DNA of 37,600 nt from assembly GCA_018242645.1 (NCBI GenBank), contig JAFEBN010000011.1, forward strand, positions 1-37,600. Reading direction: 5' to 3'. This DNA is from Planctomycetota bacterium. GTDB taxonomy: Bacteria > Planctomycetota > Phycisphaerae > Phycisphaerales > UBA1924. Position 1 is the stretch's first letter. Each line of letters opens with the position of its first letter. A program made the position numbers and the translations under genes. The notes below the pieces were generated by a model, which ran no database searches, was not told the origin of the DNA, and was given only the letters and a program-made list of their open reading frames with translations. Positions 16,659 to 27,046 of the stretch are shown piece after piece.

Positions 16659-17366
16659 TCAGGCCGCGTCGGACTTGCGGGGCTCCAGGGTCGCGGCAAC
16701 CGGAGACACGTGCTGCTCCGGATTCAGCTTGTGCTTGACGAACTCGATGATGAGCGGAATGAGCGAGACGGCGACGACGCCCAGCACCACCACGGAGAAG
16801 TTGTGCTTCACCCACGGAATGTTGCCGAACACGTAGCCCGCACCCGTGCACACCCCCACCCACGCGATCGCGCCGACCACGTTGAAGAAAATGAACCGTC
16901 CGTAGTTCATCGAGCCCGCGCCGGCCACAAACGGGCAGAAAGTCCGCACGATGGGCACGAACTGGCCGAGACTGATCGCCTTGCCCCCGTGCTTCTCGAA
17001 AAACTGGTGCGCCTTCAGCAGATGCTTGCGGTTGAGCAGCCGGTCGAAGAACGACCGCGCGTCCTCCGGTGCGTGACTGAACACCTTCGGCCCGATGTAG
17101 CGCCCGATCCAGTAGTTGCTGGTGTTGCCCAGGACGGCCGCCAGGAGCAGAAGCGGCGCCGCGACCTCGGCGCGAAGCACGCCGCTGCCCCCGAGCGCCC
17201 CGACCGCGAACAGCAGCGAATCGCCGGGCAGAAACGGCGTGATCACCAGCCCCGTCTCGCAGAAGACGATGGCGAAAAGAATGGCGTAGACCCACACGCC
17301 GTAGGAATCGACCAGCCCCTTCAGGGCCTGGTCGATGTGGAGGATGTTGTGGATCAGGTCGGACAT
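16659..17366 (-). CDS. DedA-family membrane protein (VTT domain)
   Basis: The protein has 235 residues and is an inner-membrane protein. The DedA signature CETGLVITPFLPGDSLLFAVG (first re-entrant region, with conserved E and PGD) is followed by VLGNTSNYWIGRYIG, then GQFVPIVRTFCPFVAGAG with the conserved arginine. The end has two further hydrophobic helices and a polar tail. DedA proteins are linked to membrane homeostasis and to flipping of lipid carriers such as undecaprenyl phosphate. It lies between a GroEL gene (41 bases upstream) and the HIT gene. There is no good ribosome-binding site before the ATG at 17366. Confidence 0.93.
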   Translation of the reverse strand: MSDLIHNILHIDQALKGLVDSYGVWVYAILFAIVFCETGLVITPFLPGDSLLFAVGALGGSGVLRAEVAAPLLLLAAVLGNTSNYWIGRYIGPKVFSHAPEDARSFFDRLLNRKHLLKAHQFFEKHGGKAISLGQFVPIVRTFCPFVAGAGSMNYGRFIFFNVVGAIAWVGVCTGAGYVFGNIPWVKHNFSVVVLGVVAVSLIPLIIEFVKHKLNPEQHVSPVAATLEPRKSDAA

Positions 17367-17407
17367 GCGTCTGGATCGCTATGCCTGCGTCACGCAGCCG
17401 GAGCGAC

Positions 17408-19638
<2,231 letters not shown>

Positions 19639-20049
19639 ATGACCACGGCTCCGATATCTCTGCTGGGCACGACCGATCTGACGACCTATCTCCCGATCCT
19701 CATCATCGTGCTGATGGCCGTTTCGTTCGGCGCGATTAACGTGATCGGATCGCTCGTGCTCGGCCCCAAGCGGGACGGCCTGGTGAAGGCGCAGTCGTAC
19801 GAGTCGGGCATGAACCCGGTGGGAACAGCCCGCAAACGCTTCAACGTGCGTTTTTATCTGATCGCCATGGTTTTCCTGGTCTTCGACGTGGAAATCGTCT
19901 TCCTGTATCCGTGGGCGACCACGTTCCCGAACATCGCGCCGCAGAGCCACGAAGGGTTGATCTGGCTCGGACGCATTTTCTTTTTCCTGCTGACAACAGT
20001 CGTGGCGTACATCTACGGCTATCGCAAGTGCGTTTTCCGCTTCGATTAA
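19639..20049 (+). CDS. nuoA: NADH-quinone oxidoreductase subunit A (orphan)
   Basis: The protein has 136 residues and three membrane helices (about 18-40, 71-92, 108-127). NuoA is a membrane subunit of respiratory complex I near the quinone site. The loop and second helix match the family: AQSYESGMNPVG, KRFNVRFYLIAMVFLVFD and VEIVFLYPWA, with the conserved acidic pair Asp83 and Glu85. The usual YECG is YESG here, so the loop cysteine known from mitochondrial ND3 is Ser. The ATG at 19639 gives a normal N-terminus. Unusually, nuoB and the other nuo genes do not follow; the next gene encodes an EAL protein. The rest of complex I must lie elsewhere if this subunit works. Confidence 0.92.
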   Translation: MTTAPISLLGTTDLTTYLPILIIVLMAVSFGAINVIGSLVLGPKRDGLVKAQSYESGMNPVGTARKRFNVRFYLIAMVFLVFDVEIVFLYPWATTFPNIAPQSHEGLIWLGRIFFFLLTTVVAYIYGYRKCVFRFD

Positions 20050-20298
20050 GCGGGTTTTCATCAAATTGCGAAGCCGCGTTGCAGGTCCGGTAGGCGGATC
20101 GGGCGCTGGTTCTCCGTCCGAAATCCCGGCCCCAGGGGCTGTAACTCGACGGCGCATTCGGGCGCATTCGCGCAATCGTCGCGCCCGCCCGTGGTCGCAT
20201 CCCGCCGCCGCGAGAATCGAATGCAAAGCTCCGATGAATCCTTCCGCGTCCCCGCTGGAGGAGAGTCCGCGAGGTGCGCTCACGGAGCAGAGGCAGAT

Positions 20299-22068
20299 AT
20301 GACCATCGACGTCGAAAGGCTGAGGGCGCAACTCGACGCGACCGTGCTCTCGGGCGCCGTGCGCACGGTGTTCCAGCCGATTGTCGATCTGAAGTGCGGC
20401 GAAATCGCCGGCTTCGAGACGCTGACGAGGCTCTCGGACGCCAGCGAGTTTCGCTCGCCCAGTGAACTGTTCGATGCCGCCGAGCGAACCGGTCAGTTAT
20501 GGGCCGTGGAGGAAGTGACGCGCCGCTCCTCGCTGGACTCGGCGGTCCGCTGGCCCGCGGGCGCGAAGCTCTTCCTCAATACGACCCCCCAGGTGTTCGC
20601 CGATCCCCGCTTCTGCTCGGAGCTGCTGCGCGCCGTCCGGGCGACGCCGGGACTGACGCCGACGCGCATCGTCCTCGAGATCACCGAACGCACCGCCCAG
20701 CAGCACGATCAATCGCTCGACGAACAGGTCCGCCTGGTGAAAGCCGCGGGCTTCGAAGTCGCGATCGACGATGTGGGCGCCGGTACCAGCGGCCTGAACC
20801 GCATCATGGCCCTCCGCCCGCACTGGCTGAAGCTCGATCGCGAACTCATCGAGCAGATCAGCCGCGACCGCGTGCGTCAGAACCTCATCCGCTTCTTTCT
20901 GCGTTTCGCGACGCTCAGCGGCGTCAAGCTCATCGCCGAGGGTATCGAGCGAGAAGACGAACTCGCGACGCTGATGGACCTGGGCGTCGTCTTCGGACAG
21001 GGCTACTTCCTCGGCCGTCCCGGCTCGCGGGAGCAGAAGCTCAGCCCCGAAGTTCGTGATTTCATCCGCGCCCGGCATGTGCGAGGCAACCGGGGGCAGA
21101 GCCAGGACCCGCGCTCCAACGACATCCGCCGTTACGTGCGCCCGGTCATGCAGGTCGATTCGCACAGCAAGACCATCGACGTGGCATCCGAAGTCATGCG
21201 CCGGAGCAACGTGAGCGGCGTGGTCGTCACCGAGGCGGGCCAGCCGGTGGCGTGGTGCGAGCGCGATGCGCTCCTGCGCCATGCCGCCGACGACATGCAC
21301 GCCCAGCAGATCGGCTACGTGGTCCGCCCCGGCGTGGTCTGCGCATCGCCGGACACCACCATTCCGGATGCGCTCGAACTGGCCTCCGGCCGCGAGGAGC
21401 GCGTGGTGGGCAGCCCGCTCATCGTCGCCGACGATACCGGCGTGCTCGGGCTGCTCTCGATCGGCGATCTCCTCCATGCCGCGGCCGATCTCGCCAAGGA
21501 GACACAGCTCCGGATCGCGCCCCTCACCGGGTTGCCGGGGCGAGTTCTCGCCGATGAACACCTCACCCGCCTGCTGTCGCCCGGGGATCCCACCATCGCC
21601 GGCAAGATCAACTCGACGACACACGATGTGGCGCTGCTCAACATCCGGGGCTTCTCGCGCTACAACGAAACCATGGGGTTTGAACTCGGCGACGAGTTGC
21701 TCCGGCGCGTCGCCGAATTGTTCCGCACCCGCGTCCGCGCCGATCATCCCGAGGTGTTCTTCGCTCATGTCGGCAACGATCGCTTCCTCGCCACGGCGCC
21801 GACGGGCGTGCTTCAGCCCGCGCTCGAGCTGTTCCTGAAAGAATTTGATGCCCGGGAGTCGTTGCTGGCCGCCGGCAAAGCAGGGGCGACGATCCCCCGC
21901 CTGCGCGTGGTGCTGGCCCTTGAAGTCAACAAATGGATCGCCGGTGTGCAGATGTTCTACCGCCTGGGCGACCAGTGGCACCGCGAACCGGGCCCGATCT
22001 CCGCCCAGAGCGAGTTCAACATCGTGTCGGCCCAGTCCGACGTTCTGCGGCATCGCGCCTCGGCCTGA
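20299..22068 (+). CDS. EAL phosphodiesterase with CBS pair and degenerate GGDEF-like domain
   Basis: The protein has 589 residues and is soluble. The N-terminal EAL domain (about 20-250) keeps the catalytic positions for c-di-GMP hydrolysis: Glu40 in FETL, Asn94 in FLNTTP, Glu127 in LEITER, Asp157 and Asp158 in AIDDVGAG, Lys178, Glu214 in IAEGIE and Gln234 in GQGYFLGRP. A CBS pair follows (about 278-398; VMQVDSHSKTIDVASEVM, LIVADDTGVLGLLSIGD), a likely ligand sensor. The last 180 residues begin PLTGLPG like a GGDEF domain, but the signature is VGNDRF instead of GGDEF, so cyclase activity is unlikely. The ATG at 20299 has AGAGG 5 bases upstream; ATG at 20221 or GTG at 20191 would add up to 36 residues. 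It probably lowers c-di-GMP in response to a nucleotide bound by the CBS pair (inferred). Confidence 0.9.
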   Translation: MTIDVERLRAQLDATVLSGAVRTVFQPIVDLKCGEIAGFETLTRLSDASEFRSPSELFDAAERTGQLWAVEEVTRRSSLDSAVRWPAGAKLFLNTTPQVFADPRFCSELLRAVRATPGLTPTRIVLEITERTAQQHDQSLDEQVRLVKAAGFEVAIDDVGAGTSGLNRIMALRPHWLKLDRELIEQISRDRVRQNLIRFFLRFATLSGVKLIAEGIEREDELATLMDLGVVFGQGYFLGRPGSREQKLSPEVRDFIRARHVRGNRGQSQDPRSNDIRRYVRPVMQVDSHSKTIDVASEVMRRSNVSGVVVTEAGQPVAWCERDALLRHAADDMHAQQIGYVVRPGVVCASPDTTIPDALELASGREERVVGSPLIVADDTGVLGLLSIGDLLHAAADLAKETQLRIAPLTGLPGRVLADEHLTRLLSPGDPTIAGKINSTTHDVALLNIRGFSRYNETMGFELGDELLRRVAELFRTRVRADHPEVFFAHVGNDRFLATAPTGVLQPALELFLKEFDARESLLAAGKAGATIPRLRVVLALEVNKWIAGVQMFYRLGDQWHREPGPISAQSEFNIVSAQSDVLRHRASA

Positions 22069-22111
22069 GAATTCTGCAACACCACGCCTGCGCGGGGCGT
22101 AGCCTCTACGC

Positions 22112-22564
22112 ATGGCCCAAACCGGTGCCTCGGTGGCGCCCGCCATGTCGCGGGAATTGCGCAATCGTCGCCTGATCGGCGCCGCCGTCGCGATCGCCTG
22201 CGCCGCGCCCCTGATCACCGGCCTGCTGCTGACGCCCGCGACGCAGGGCCACGGCACCCACGAGCAGCTCGGCCTGCCGGCGTGCGGCTGGCTGCTGGTC
22301 ACGGGCTACCCCTGTGCCACCTGCGGTATGACGACGGCCGTCACGCTGGCCGCCCATGGGCATTTGCTGCAGGCTTTCCGGGTCCAGCCCGCGGGAGCGT
22401 TGTTCGCGGTTGTGCTAGCATCGGGGGTGTGGTTCGGGCTGCACGCGATGGTCGCGGCCATCAGCCCCAAACCCCTGCTTGACGCGATCACCCGGCCACG
22501 GACACTCTGGCTGGTTGGCGCCGTGCTGCTGGCGGCGTGGGCGTACAAGATCGTGACGTTTTAA
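22112..22564 (+). CDS. DUF2752-family membrane protein
   Basis: The protein has 150 residues and three predicted membrane segments (about 21-42, 94-115, 131-148). The family signature is visible as CGWLLVTGYPCATCGMTTA: a C, a TG, and a CxxCGxT cysteine pair in the loop after the first helix. The function of DUF2752 proteins is unknown; the conserved cysteines suggest metal or redox chemistry at the membrane. It starts 43 bases after the EAL gene and 19 bases before the next lipoprotein gene, so it probably belongs to the run that extends to 25371. An internal ATG at 22145 is an alternative start. Confidence 0.85.
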   Translation: MAQTGASVAPAMSRELRNRRLIGAAVAIACAAPLITGLLLTPATQGHGTHEQLGLPACGWLLVTGYPCATCGMTTAVTLAAHGHLLQAFRVQPAGALFAVVLASGVWFGLHAMVAAISPKPLLDAITRPRTLWLVGAVLLAAWAYKIVTF

Positions 22565-22583
22565 GACCGGAAGGTTCGAACGG

Positions 22584-23276
22584 ATGTCGGGAACGCGCTC
22601 GCTGAACAGGCACTTTGCTCTCGGTTCCGCCGCAACCATCGCACTGGGTTCGCTGCTGCTCGGCGGCTGCGCCATTCCCGCCCTCATCGGCGGCATGACC
22701 GAGTCCTACCGGCGGTCCAGCACCAAGACGGTCAAGCCCGATACCAACGTCCTCGAGGGCAAGAGCTTCGCGGTGCTTGTGACCGCCGACCGCGCGATCG
22801 AAGATGCGGCTCCAGGAATCACCGCCATGTTGCTGACGCGCATCACGGCGATTCTCGCGGACACCCGGAACGACGCCGGAACCACCGGGGTCGTCCCCCC
22901 GCCGATGGTGATTCAGTACATGTACGACCACCCCGGCTGGCGCGCCCGATCGATGGAAGACCTCGCCAAGGACCTTGGCGGCGTGCAGCGCCTGGTGTTC
23001 GTCGAACTGACCGAGTTCCGCACGACCGAACCCGGCAACAAGTACATCTACGACGGCGTCGCCGCGGGCTCCATCGCCGTGGTGGAAGCCGATTCCAAGC
23101 TCGCCGACTACTACTCGTTCGAGCGTTCCATCCTTGTGAAGTACCCCGACGAGCAGGGAAGACGCCCCGAAGAAATTCCGGAGGCCGCCGTCCGCACCGA
23201 GCTAATGCGTCGATTTGTGGATCGCGCGACTTGGCCGTTCATCACGCACCAAGAACCCTACTACCCGAAGTACTGA
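22584..23276 (+). CDS. Lipoprotein, CsgG/LpoB-like fold suspected
   Basis: The protein has 230 residues. A signal peptide ends in the lipobox LLGGC (about residues 25-29), so the protein is a lipoprotein. The rest shows an alpha/beta pattern: strand SFAVLVTADR, a long helix (ITAMLLTRITAILADT), AKDLGGVQRLVFVELTEF, then strands SIAVVEADSKL and a closing helix. This order resembles CsgG/LpoB-type lipoproteins, but that is an inference from pattern only. The following gene has the same layout. The ATG at 22584 has GGAAGG at about 9 bases. I do not recognise a specific family; it might be a planctomycete-specific lipoprotein. Confidence 0.8.
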   Translation: MSGTRSLNRHFALGSAATIALGSLLLGGCAIPALIGGMTESYRRSSTKTVKPDTNVLEGKSFAVLVTADRAIEDAAPGITAMLLTRITAILADTRNDAGTTGVVPPPMVIQYMYDHPGWRARSMEDLAKDLGGVQRLVFVELTEFRTTEPGNKYIYDGVAAGSIAVVEADSKLADYYSFERSILVKYPDEQGRRPEEIPEAAVRTELMRRFVDRATWPFITHQEPYYPKY

Positions 23277-23279
23277 TCC

Positions 23280-23939
23280 ATGCACGCCCGCGTTCAACCC
23301 TCCGTTGTCGCCCTGCTCCTGGCCGCACTCGCAATCGGGTCCGCCGGCGGCTGCAACATCGTCGGCCCCGCTTATTACTTCATCCACGGGCCGGAGAAGA
23401 CGCCGGCGGCGTTCACGCTCGACAAGAAGCGTTCGACGGTCGTGTTTGTTGATGATCAGAACAGCATTCTCCCCCGCCGCTCGCTGCGGATGGAGATCGC
23501 CTCGGCCGCTACCCAGTTGATCCAGACCGAGAAACTCGTGGACGACATGATCGACAGCCGCGGCGCCATCATGGCCGCGACACGGGATCGCGACAGCGAG
23601 CCGATGAGCGTCGTCGCCGTCGGGCGAGCCGTCAAGGCCGATGTGGTGATTTACGTCGTGGTCGACGGGTTCACGCTCACCCCGGGTGGTGTGGCATACA
23701 TGCCCTCGGCGCGTGTCCGTGTCAAAGTCGTCGATGCGGTGAACGACACCCGCCTGTGGCCGCAAGCCGAGATCGAAGGCGGCGCCCCCCTCAACATTAA
23801 CATGCACGAAAAACCCGGATACCGGCCCACGAGCCCGTCACAGATCGTGCAGGCCGAGAACGAACTGGCGAATGAGGTCGGCGTCGCGGTCGCCGAGTTG
23901 TTCTTCGAGCACGAGGCCAAGCGCCCAAACCGCAAGTGA
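23280..23939 (+). CDS. Lipoprotein, apparent structural paralog of the preceding gene
   Basis: The protein has 219 residues. The signal peptide ends GSAGGC (lipidation Cys about residue 25). The mature part repeats the layout of the previous protein: strand TVVFVDDQN, helix LRMEIASAATQLIQTEKL, VGRAVKADVVIYVVVDGFTL, strand RVRVKVVDAVNDTRLW and a final helix ENELANEVGVAVAELF. The VGRAVKADVVIYV segment corresponds to LAKDLGGVQRLVFV of the neighbour. Its ATG lies 3 bases after the previous stop, and its own stop overlaps the next start (TGATG), so translation is coupled. The function is unknown; it may form a complex with its neighbour in the outer membrane or periplasm. Confidence 0.8.
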   Translation: MHARVQPSVVALLLAALAIGSAGGCNIVGPAYYFIHGPEKTPAAFTLDKKRSTVVFVDDQNSILPRRSLRMEIASAATQLIQTEKLVDDMIDSRGAIMAATRDRDSEPMSVVAVGRAVKADVVIYVVVDGFTLTPGGVAYMPSARVRVKVVDAVNDTRLWPQAEIEGGAPLNINMHEKPGYRPTSPSQIVQAENELANEVGVAVAELFFEHEAKRPNRK

Positions 23940-24871
23940 TGAACGAAGGCGAACTGCACATCCTGGGAGTCTGGTCAGCGAACAAACGCCTCGCTCAGTG
24001 CACCGACAGTTCGCTCGCCGCTTGCGCCGAGCACGTGCTGGCCCGAGCCCAGCCGCTCGACCGTGTTCTGCTCATCGCCGATGAACAGGGCGAGCGCCGC
24101 GCGGTCAGCATGGGCATCCGCACCCCGCTGGTGCTCCCCCCGTCCGCGCTCCGCTGGCACCCCCGGAACGATCCGCTCTCCGCCACGCTCCGCCACCTGA
24201 TTCCGCCCGCTCGCGTGCTGTGCTGGAACGACGCCTGGATCGGCATGCTGGTCGAGGAAGCCCGGGACGCCTGGCCGGGCCCGGTGCCGGTGCTCAGTGC
24301 CTGGGGCGGCGCACCGCTGCCTCGCCGCGTGCCGGCGCCCACCCGTGGCCAGATCCGCTCGCTTCTCGAAATCGAAGACGAAGAGTGCGTCATCACGCTC
24401 GCCGCCGATCCGCCCGACGCCCTCAGCGCGCACGATTTCATTCGCGCTTGCGCCCTCATCGCCCTGGTCGGGCGACGCGTTACAGCAATCGTTCCGCGCC
24501 AGGCGCCCGACATCGAGCGCATGAAGACCACGCTCCGCACCACCGGCATCCCGGTGCGTGTCATCATGTCCGAAGCCCCCATCTGGACCGTCCTGCCCGC
24601 GGCCGACGCGATCATCCCCGATGTAATCGAGGGCTCGCATCCCCGTTCCTGCCCGGCGAACGCTCAGCGGTTCATTGCCGCAGCAGCAGCCCGCCTGGGT
24701 ATCCCGGTCGCATGGCCCGGCGAAGATCGCTTCGAACAGACCTGGCTGGAAAACCGCCTCGTCCGCGCCCGCTCGCGCCTCGCGGTGCACATCGCCCGCG
24801 CGCTCAACGAGCATCTGCTCCGTCACCGCCCGGAACTCGTGCGCGAATCGCCCGTCGGGAGCGGCGCGTGA
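23939..24871 (+). CDS. Unrecognised protein, glycosyltransferase-like pattern possible
   Basis: The protein has 310 residues and no signal peptide or membrane helix. I do not recognise a family. Visible features are LDRVLLIADEQGERRAVSMG, a C-WNDAWIGMLVEEA segment, PVLSAWGGAPLPRR, EECVITLAADPP and DAIIPDVIEGS near residue 220. Alternating short strands and helices, with the LAADPP and IIPDV turns, recall a two-domain Rossmann-like protein such as a GT4/GT-B glycosyltransferase, but the usual nucleotide-sugar ExxxxxxxE motif is not evident. The ATG at 23939 overlaps the previous stop by one base, and its own end overlaps the phosphatase start by 4 bases. This tight coupling suggests it acts together with them. 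Confidence 0.75.
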   Translation: MNEGELHILGVWSANKRLAQCTDSSLAACAEHVLARAQPLDRVLLIADEQGERRAVSMGIRTPLVLPPSALRWHPRNDPLSATLRHLIPPARVLCWNDAWIGMLVEEARDAWPGPVPVLSAWGGAPLPRRVPAPTRGQIRSLLEIEDEECVITLAADPPDALSAHDFIRACALIALVGRRVTAIVPRQAPDIERMKTTLRTTGIPVRVIMSEAPIWTVLPAADAIIPDVIEGSHPRSCPANAQRFIAAAAARLGIPVAWPGEDRFEQTWLENRLVRARSRLAVHIARALNEHLLRHRPELVRESPVGSGA

Positions 24872-25371
24872 CCGCTCCCGCACAGTCCCCCATCGGCGTG
24901 CTGTTTGTCTGTCTGGGGAACATCTGCCGAAGCCCACTGGCCAAGTGGATCTTTACCGATCTCGCTGTCCGCCGGGGTGTCCGCGACCGGTTCCTCATCG
25001 ATTCCTGCGGCACCGGCGCGTGGCATGTGGGCAAGGGCGCCGACCCCCGCTCCACCGCCGTCGCACTGAGCCGCGGCATCCAGGTCGATCACACCGCCCG
25101 CCGCCTGGCGCCTCCATCCGACTTCACCCGCTTTGACTACCTGCTCGCGATGGACACCGACAACCGCGAGAACTTGCTCCACGCCGGGGCCCCGGCAGAA
25201 CGCGTCTTCCTCATGCGATCGTTCGACCCCGCACTGCGCGACGAGCCCGATCACCGGCTGATCGTGCCCGACCCGTACTACGGCGGACCCGACGGCTTCG
25301 ACCATGTGTACAACATGCTCGAGTCGGCATGCGCCGGCTTCCTCGAGACGGCCCTTCGCACATCTCGCTAG
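24868..25371 (+). CDS. Low-molecular-weight protein tyrosine phosphatase
   Basis: The protein has 167 residues. The catalytic loop CLGNICRSP (Cys15, Arg21) near the N-terminus and the general-acid segment VPDPYYGG (Asp of DPYY) identify the LMW-PTP family. The loop has Ile, not the Thr found in the arginine phosphatase YwlE, which favours phosphotyrosine as substrate. FDYLLAMDTDNRENL is also typical. It starts with GTG at 24868, overlapping the previous stop (GTGA), with GGGAG about 7 bases upstream. Such phosphatases often regulate tyrosine kinases of polysaccharide export, but no kinase is in the window. It is the last gene of the coupled run. Confidence 0.92.
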   Translation: MTAPAQSPIGVLFVCLGNICRSPLAKWIFTDLAVRRGVRDRFLIDSCGTGAWHVGKGADPRSTAVALSRGIQVDHTARRLAPPSDFTRFDYLLAMDTDNRENLLHAGAPAERVFLMRSFDPALRDEPDHRLIVPDPYYGGPDGFDHVYNMLESACAGFLETALRTSR

Positions 25372-25380
25372 TTGCCTCGG

Positions 25381-25698
25381 TCACGCCCGGGGTTTGGCGG
25401 CTCGCCTCAACGCCGCGACTCCCGCAAACAATGCAATCGCGGTGATCGCGTGCACCGCCGCGTACGTGAACATGACCGTCGCGTGCACGCCCGATCGCTT
25501 TTCGACGTTTCGTTCCAGGGTCGACATGCCGACCTCGCTCACCTCGCCCTTGCTCCTGAGCGGGTCAGCGACAGCGCGAAACGCCGCCATATCCGAAGCC
25601 CTGGCATCGAGCCCACCCGTGATGCACCAGACGACGGCCACAGCATGCACGGAAGCGAGCAGCCCCAGCGCCACGAGAAGCACACGCGATGAAGCCAT
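25381..25698 (-). CDS. Small membrane protein of unknown function
   Basis: The protein has 105 residues and two hydrophobic segments, about 6-27 (VLLVALGLLASVHAVAVVW) and 74-96 (VMFTYAAVHAITAIALFAGV), joined by a charged loop that contains LERNVEKRSG. The ends are positive. No family is recognised. It lies 12 bases downstream of the sucB stop on the same strand, so it may be the last gene of the sucAB transcript. Its stop is 9 bases from the convergent phosphatase stop, with no terminator visible. Confidence 0.65.
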   Translation of the reverse strand: MASSRVLLVALGLLASVHAVAVVWCITGGLDARASDMAAFRAVADPLRSKGEVSEVGMSTLERNVEKRSGVHATVMFTYAAVHAITAIALFAGVAALRRAAKPRA

Positions 25699-25710
25699 CC
25701 GAGCCTCCGA

Positions 25711-26997
25711 TTAGACCTCGAGCAGTAGGCGCTGCGGGTCTTCGATGCACTGCTTGATCCGCACCAGGAACTGCACCGCCTCGGCGCCATCGATGATGCG
25801 ATGGTCGTACGACAGCGCGAGGTACATCATGGGACGGATCGCCACCTGCCCGCTGCCCGCGGGATACTCGGCCGGACGGTTCTTGATGGCGTGCATGCCC
25901 AGGATCGCGCTCTGCGGAGCGTTCAGGATCGGCGTGCTCAGCAGGCTGCCGAAGACGCCCCCGTTGGTGATCGTGAACGTGCCGCCCTGCATTTCCTCGA
26001 GCCCCAGCTTGCCTTCGCGGCCGCGCGTCGCCAAATCCTTGATCCCCGATTCAATCTGCGAGATCGACCGGCCCTCGCACTGGCGCAGCACCGGCACCAC
26101 CAGCCCCTTGGGCGTGCTGACGGCGACCGCGATGTCGCAGGTGGTGTGCTTCTCGATCAGGAGCTGTCCGCCATCCTCGACGATGTACGCGTTCACCATC
26201 GGGAACGCCCTGAGTGCGCTCACCGCGGCCTTGACAAAGAAGCCCATGAACCCCAGACCCACACCGTGCTTCTTCTCAAAGTCTTCCTTGTAGCTCTTCC
26301 GAAGGTCCATCACCGCGCCCATATCGACCTCGTTGAAGGTCGTCAGCATCGCGGCGTTGTGCTGGGCCTGCACAAGGCGCTGGGCGATGCGCTGGCGAAG
26401 CGGCGTCATCTTTTCCCGAGTCGCGCCCGCGCCCGGGGCCGGTGCCGCAGCCGCCGGAACCGCCGCGATACCCGCGCCGCGCGACTGAACGAAGGCGAGC
26501 ACATCCTGCTCGCGGATTCGTCCGGCGCCGCCGGTGCCGGTGAGCTTGGCGAGGTCAACGTTGTGCTCGGCCGCCAGCTTCTTGGCCAGGGGCGTCGCGA
26601 ACACCTCGTGCGAAGCACTGCCATTGACAACGGGCGAGGGAGCCTTCGGAGCAGAAGCTGCCGGGGGTGGAGCGGTTGCGACGGCGGGCGCCGGTTTGGG
26701 GGCGGGGGCGCTTGCCGCGGCCGCGGCGGCTGCAGGGGCCGGTTTCGATGAAGCGGGAGCGTTGCCGGCTTCGATGTTGCCGATTACCTGCCCCACGTTG
26801 ACCGTGTCGCCCTCGTTGGCACCGCGCTTCAGAACGCCGGCCTCGGGGGCCAGGATGGGCATCGTCACCTTGTCGGTTTCGAGATCGAGAAGCTCTTCGT
26901 CGCGATTGACGTAGTCGCCGTCCTTCTTGTGCCACTTCGAAATCACGCCGGTGGTGATGGATTCCGCGATGCTGGGGACGGTGATGTTGGTGGCCAT
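25711..26997 (-). CDS. sucB: 2-oxoglutarate dehydrogenase E2, dihydrolipoyl succinyltransferase
   Basis: The protein has 428 residues. E2 transfers the succinyl group from the E1-bound intermediate via lipoyl-lysine to CoA in the TCA cycle. Domains in order: a lipoyl domain with the lipoylated Lys in [10 protein letters not shown] (about 44), a long Ala/Pro-rich flexible linker (80-135), the E3/E1-binding domain ([19 protein letters not shown] to GRIREQDVL), a second Ala/Pro linker, and the catalytic domain with [13 protein letters not shown] and the active-site [15 protein letters not shown]. The family could also be pyruvate-type, but the sucA gene immediately upstream fixes it as OGDH. The ATG at 26997 gives the standard N-terminus; no Shine-Dalgarno site is seen. 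E3 (lpd) is not in the window. Confidence 0.95.
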   Translation of the reverse strand: MATNITVPSIAESITTGVISKWHKKDGDYVNRDEELLDLETDKVTMPILAPEAGVLKRGANEGDTVNVGQVIGNIEAGNAPASSKPAPAAAAAAASAPAPKPAPAVATAPPPAASAPKAPSPVVNGSASHEVFATPLAKKLAAEHNVDLAKLTGTGGAGRIREQDVLAFVQSRGAGIAAVPAAAAPAPGAGATREKMTPLRQRIAQRLVQAQHNAAMLTTFNEVDMGAVMDLRKSYKEDFEKKHGVGLGFMGFFVKAAVSALRAFPMVNAYIVEDGGQLLIEKHTTCDIAVAVSTPKGLVVPVLRQCEGRSISQIESGIKDLATRGREGKLGLEEMQGGTFTITNGGVFGSLLSTPILNAPQSAILGMHAIKNRPAEYPAGSGQVAIRPMMYLALSYDHRIIDGAEAVQFLVRIKQCIEDPQRLLLEV

Positions 26998-27046
26998 AGT
27001 TGAACGGGGGTAAGAGAAAAAGAGCGGGAAGAGCTTTATCGGCGAT

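Noticed and set aside
20070..20110. Segment resembling the SRP RNA core (GGTCCGG)
   Set aside because: The required GGAAGG-AGCAGC part is missing and no enclosing stem is visible.
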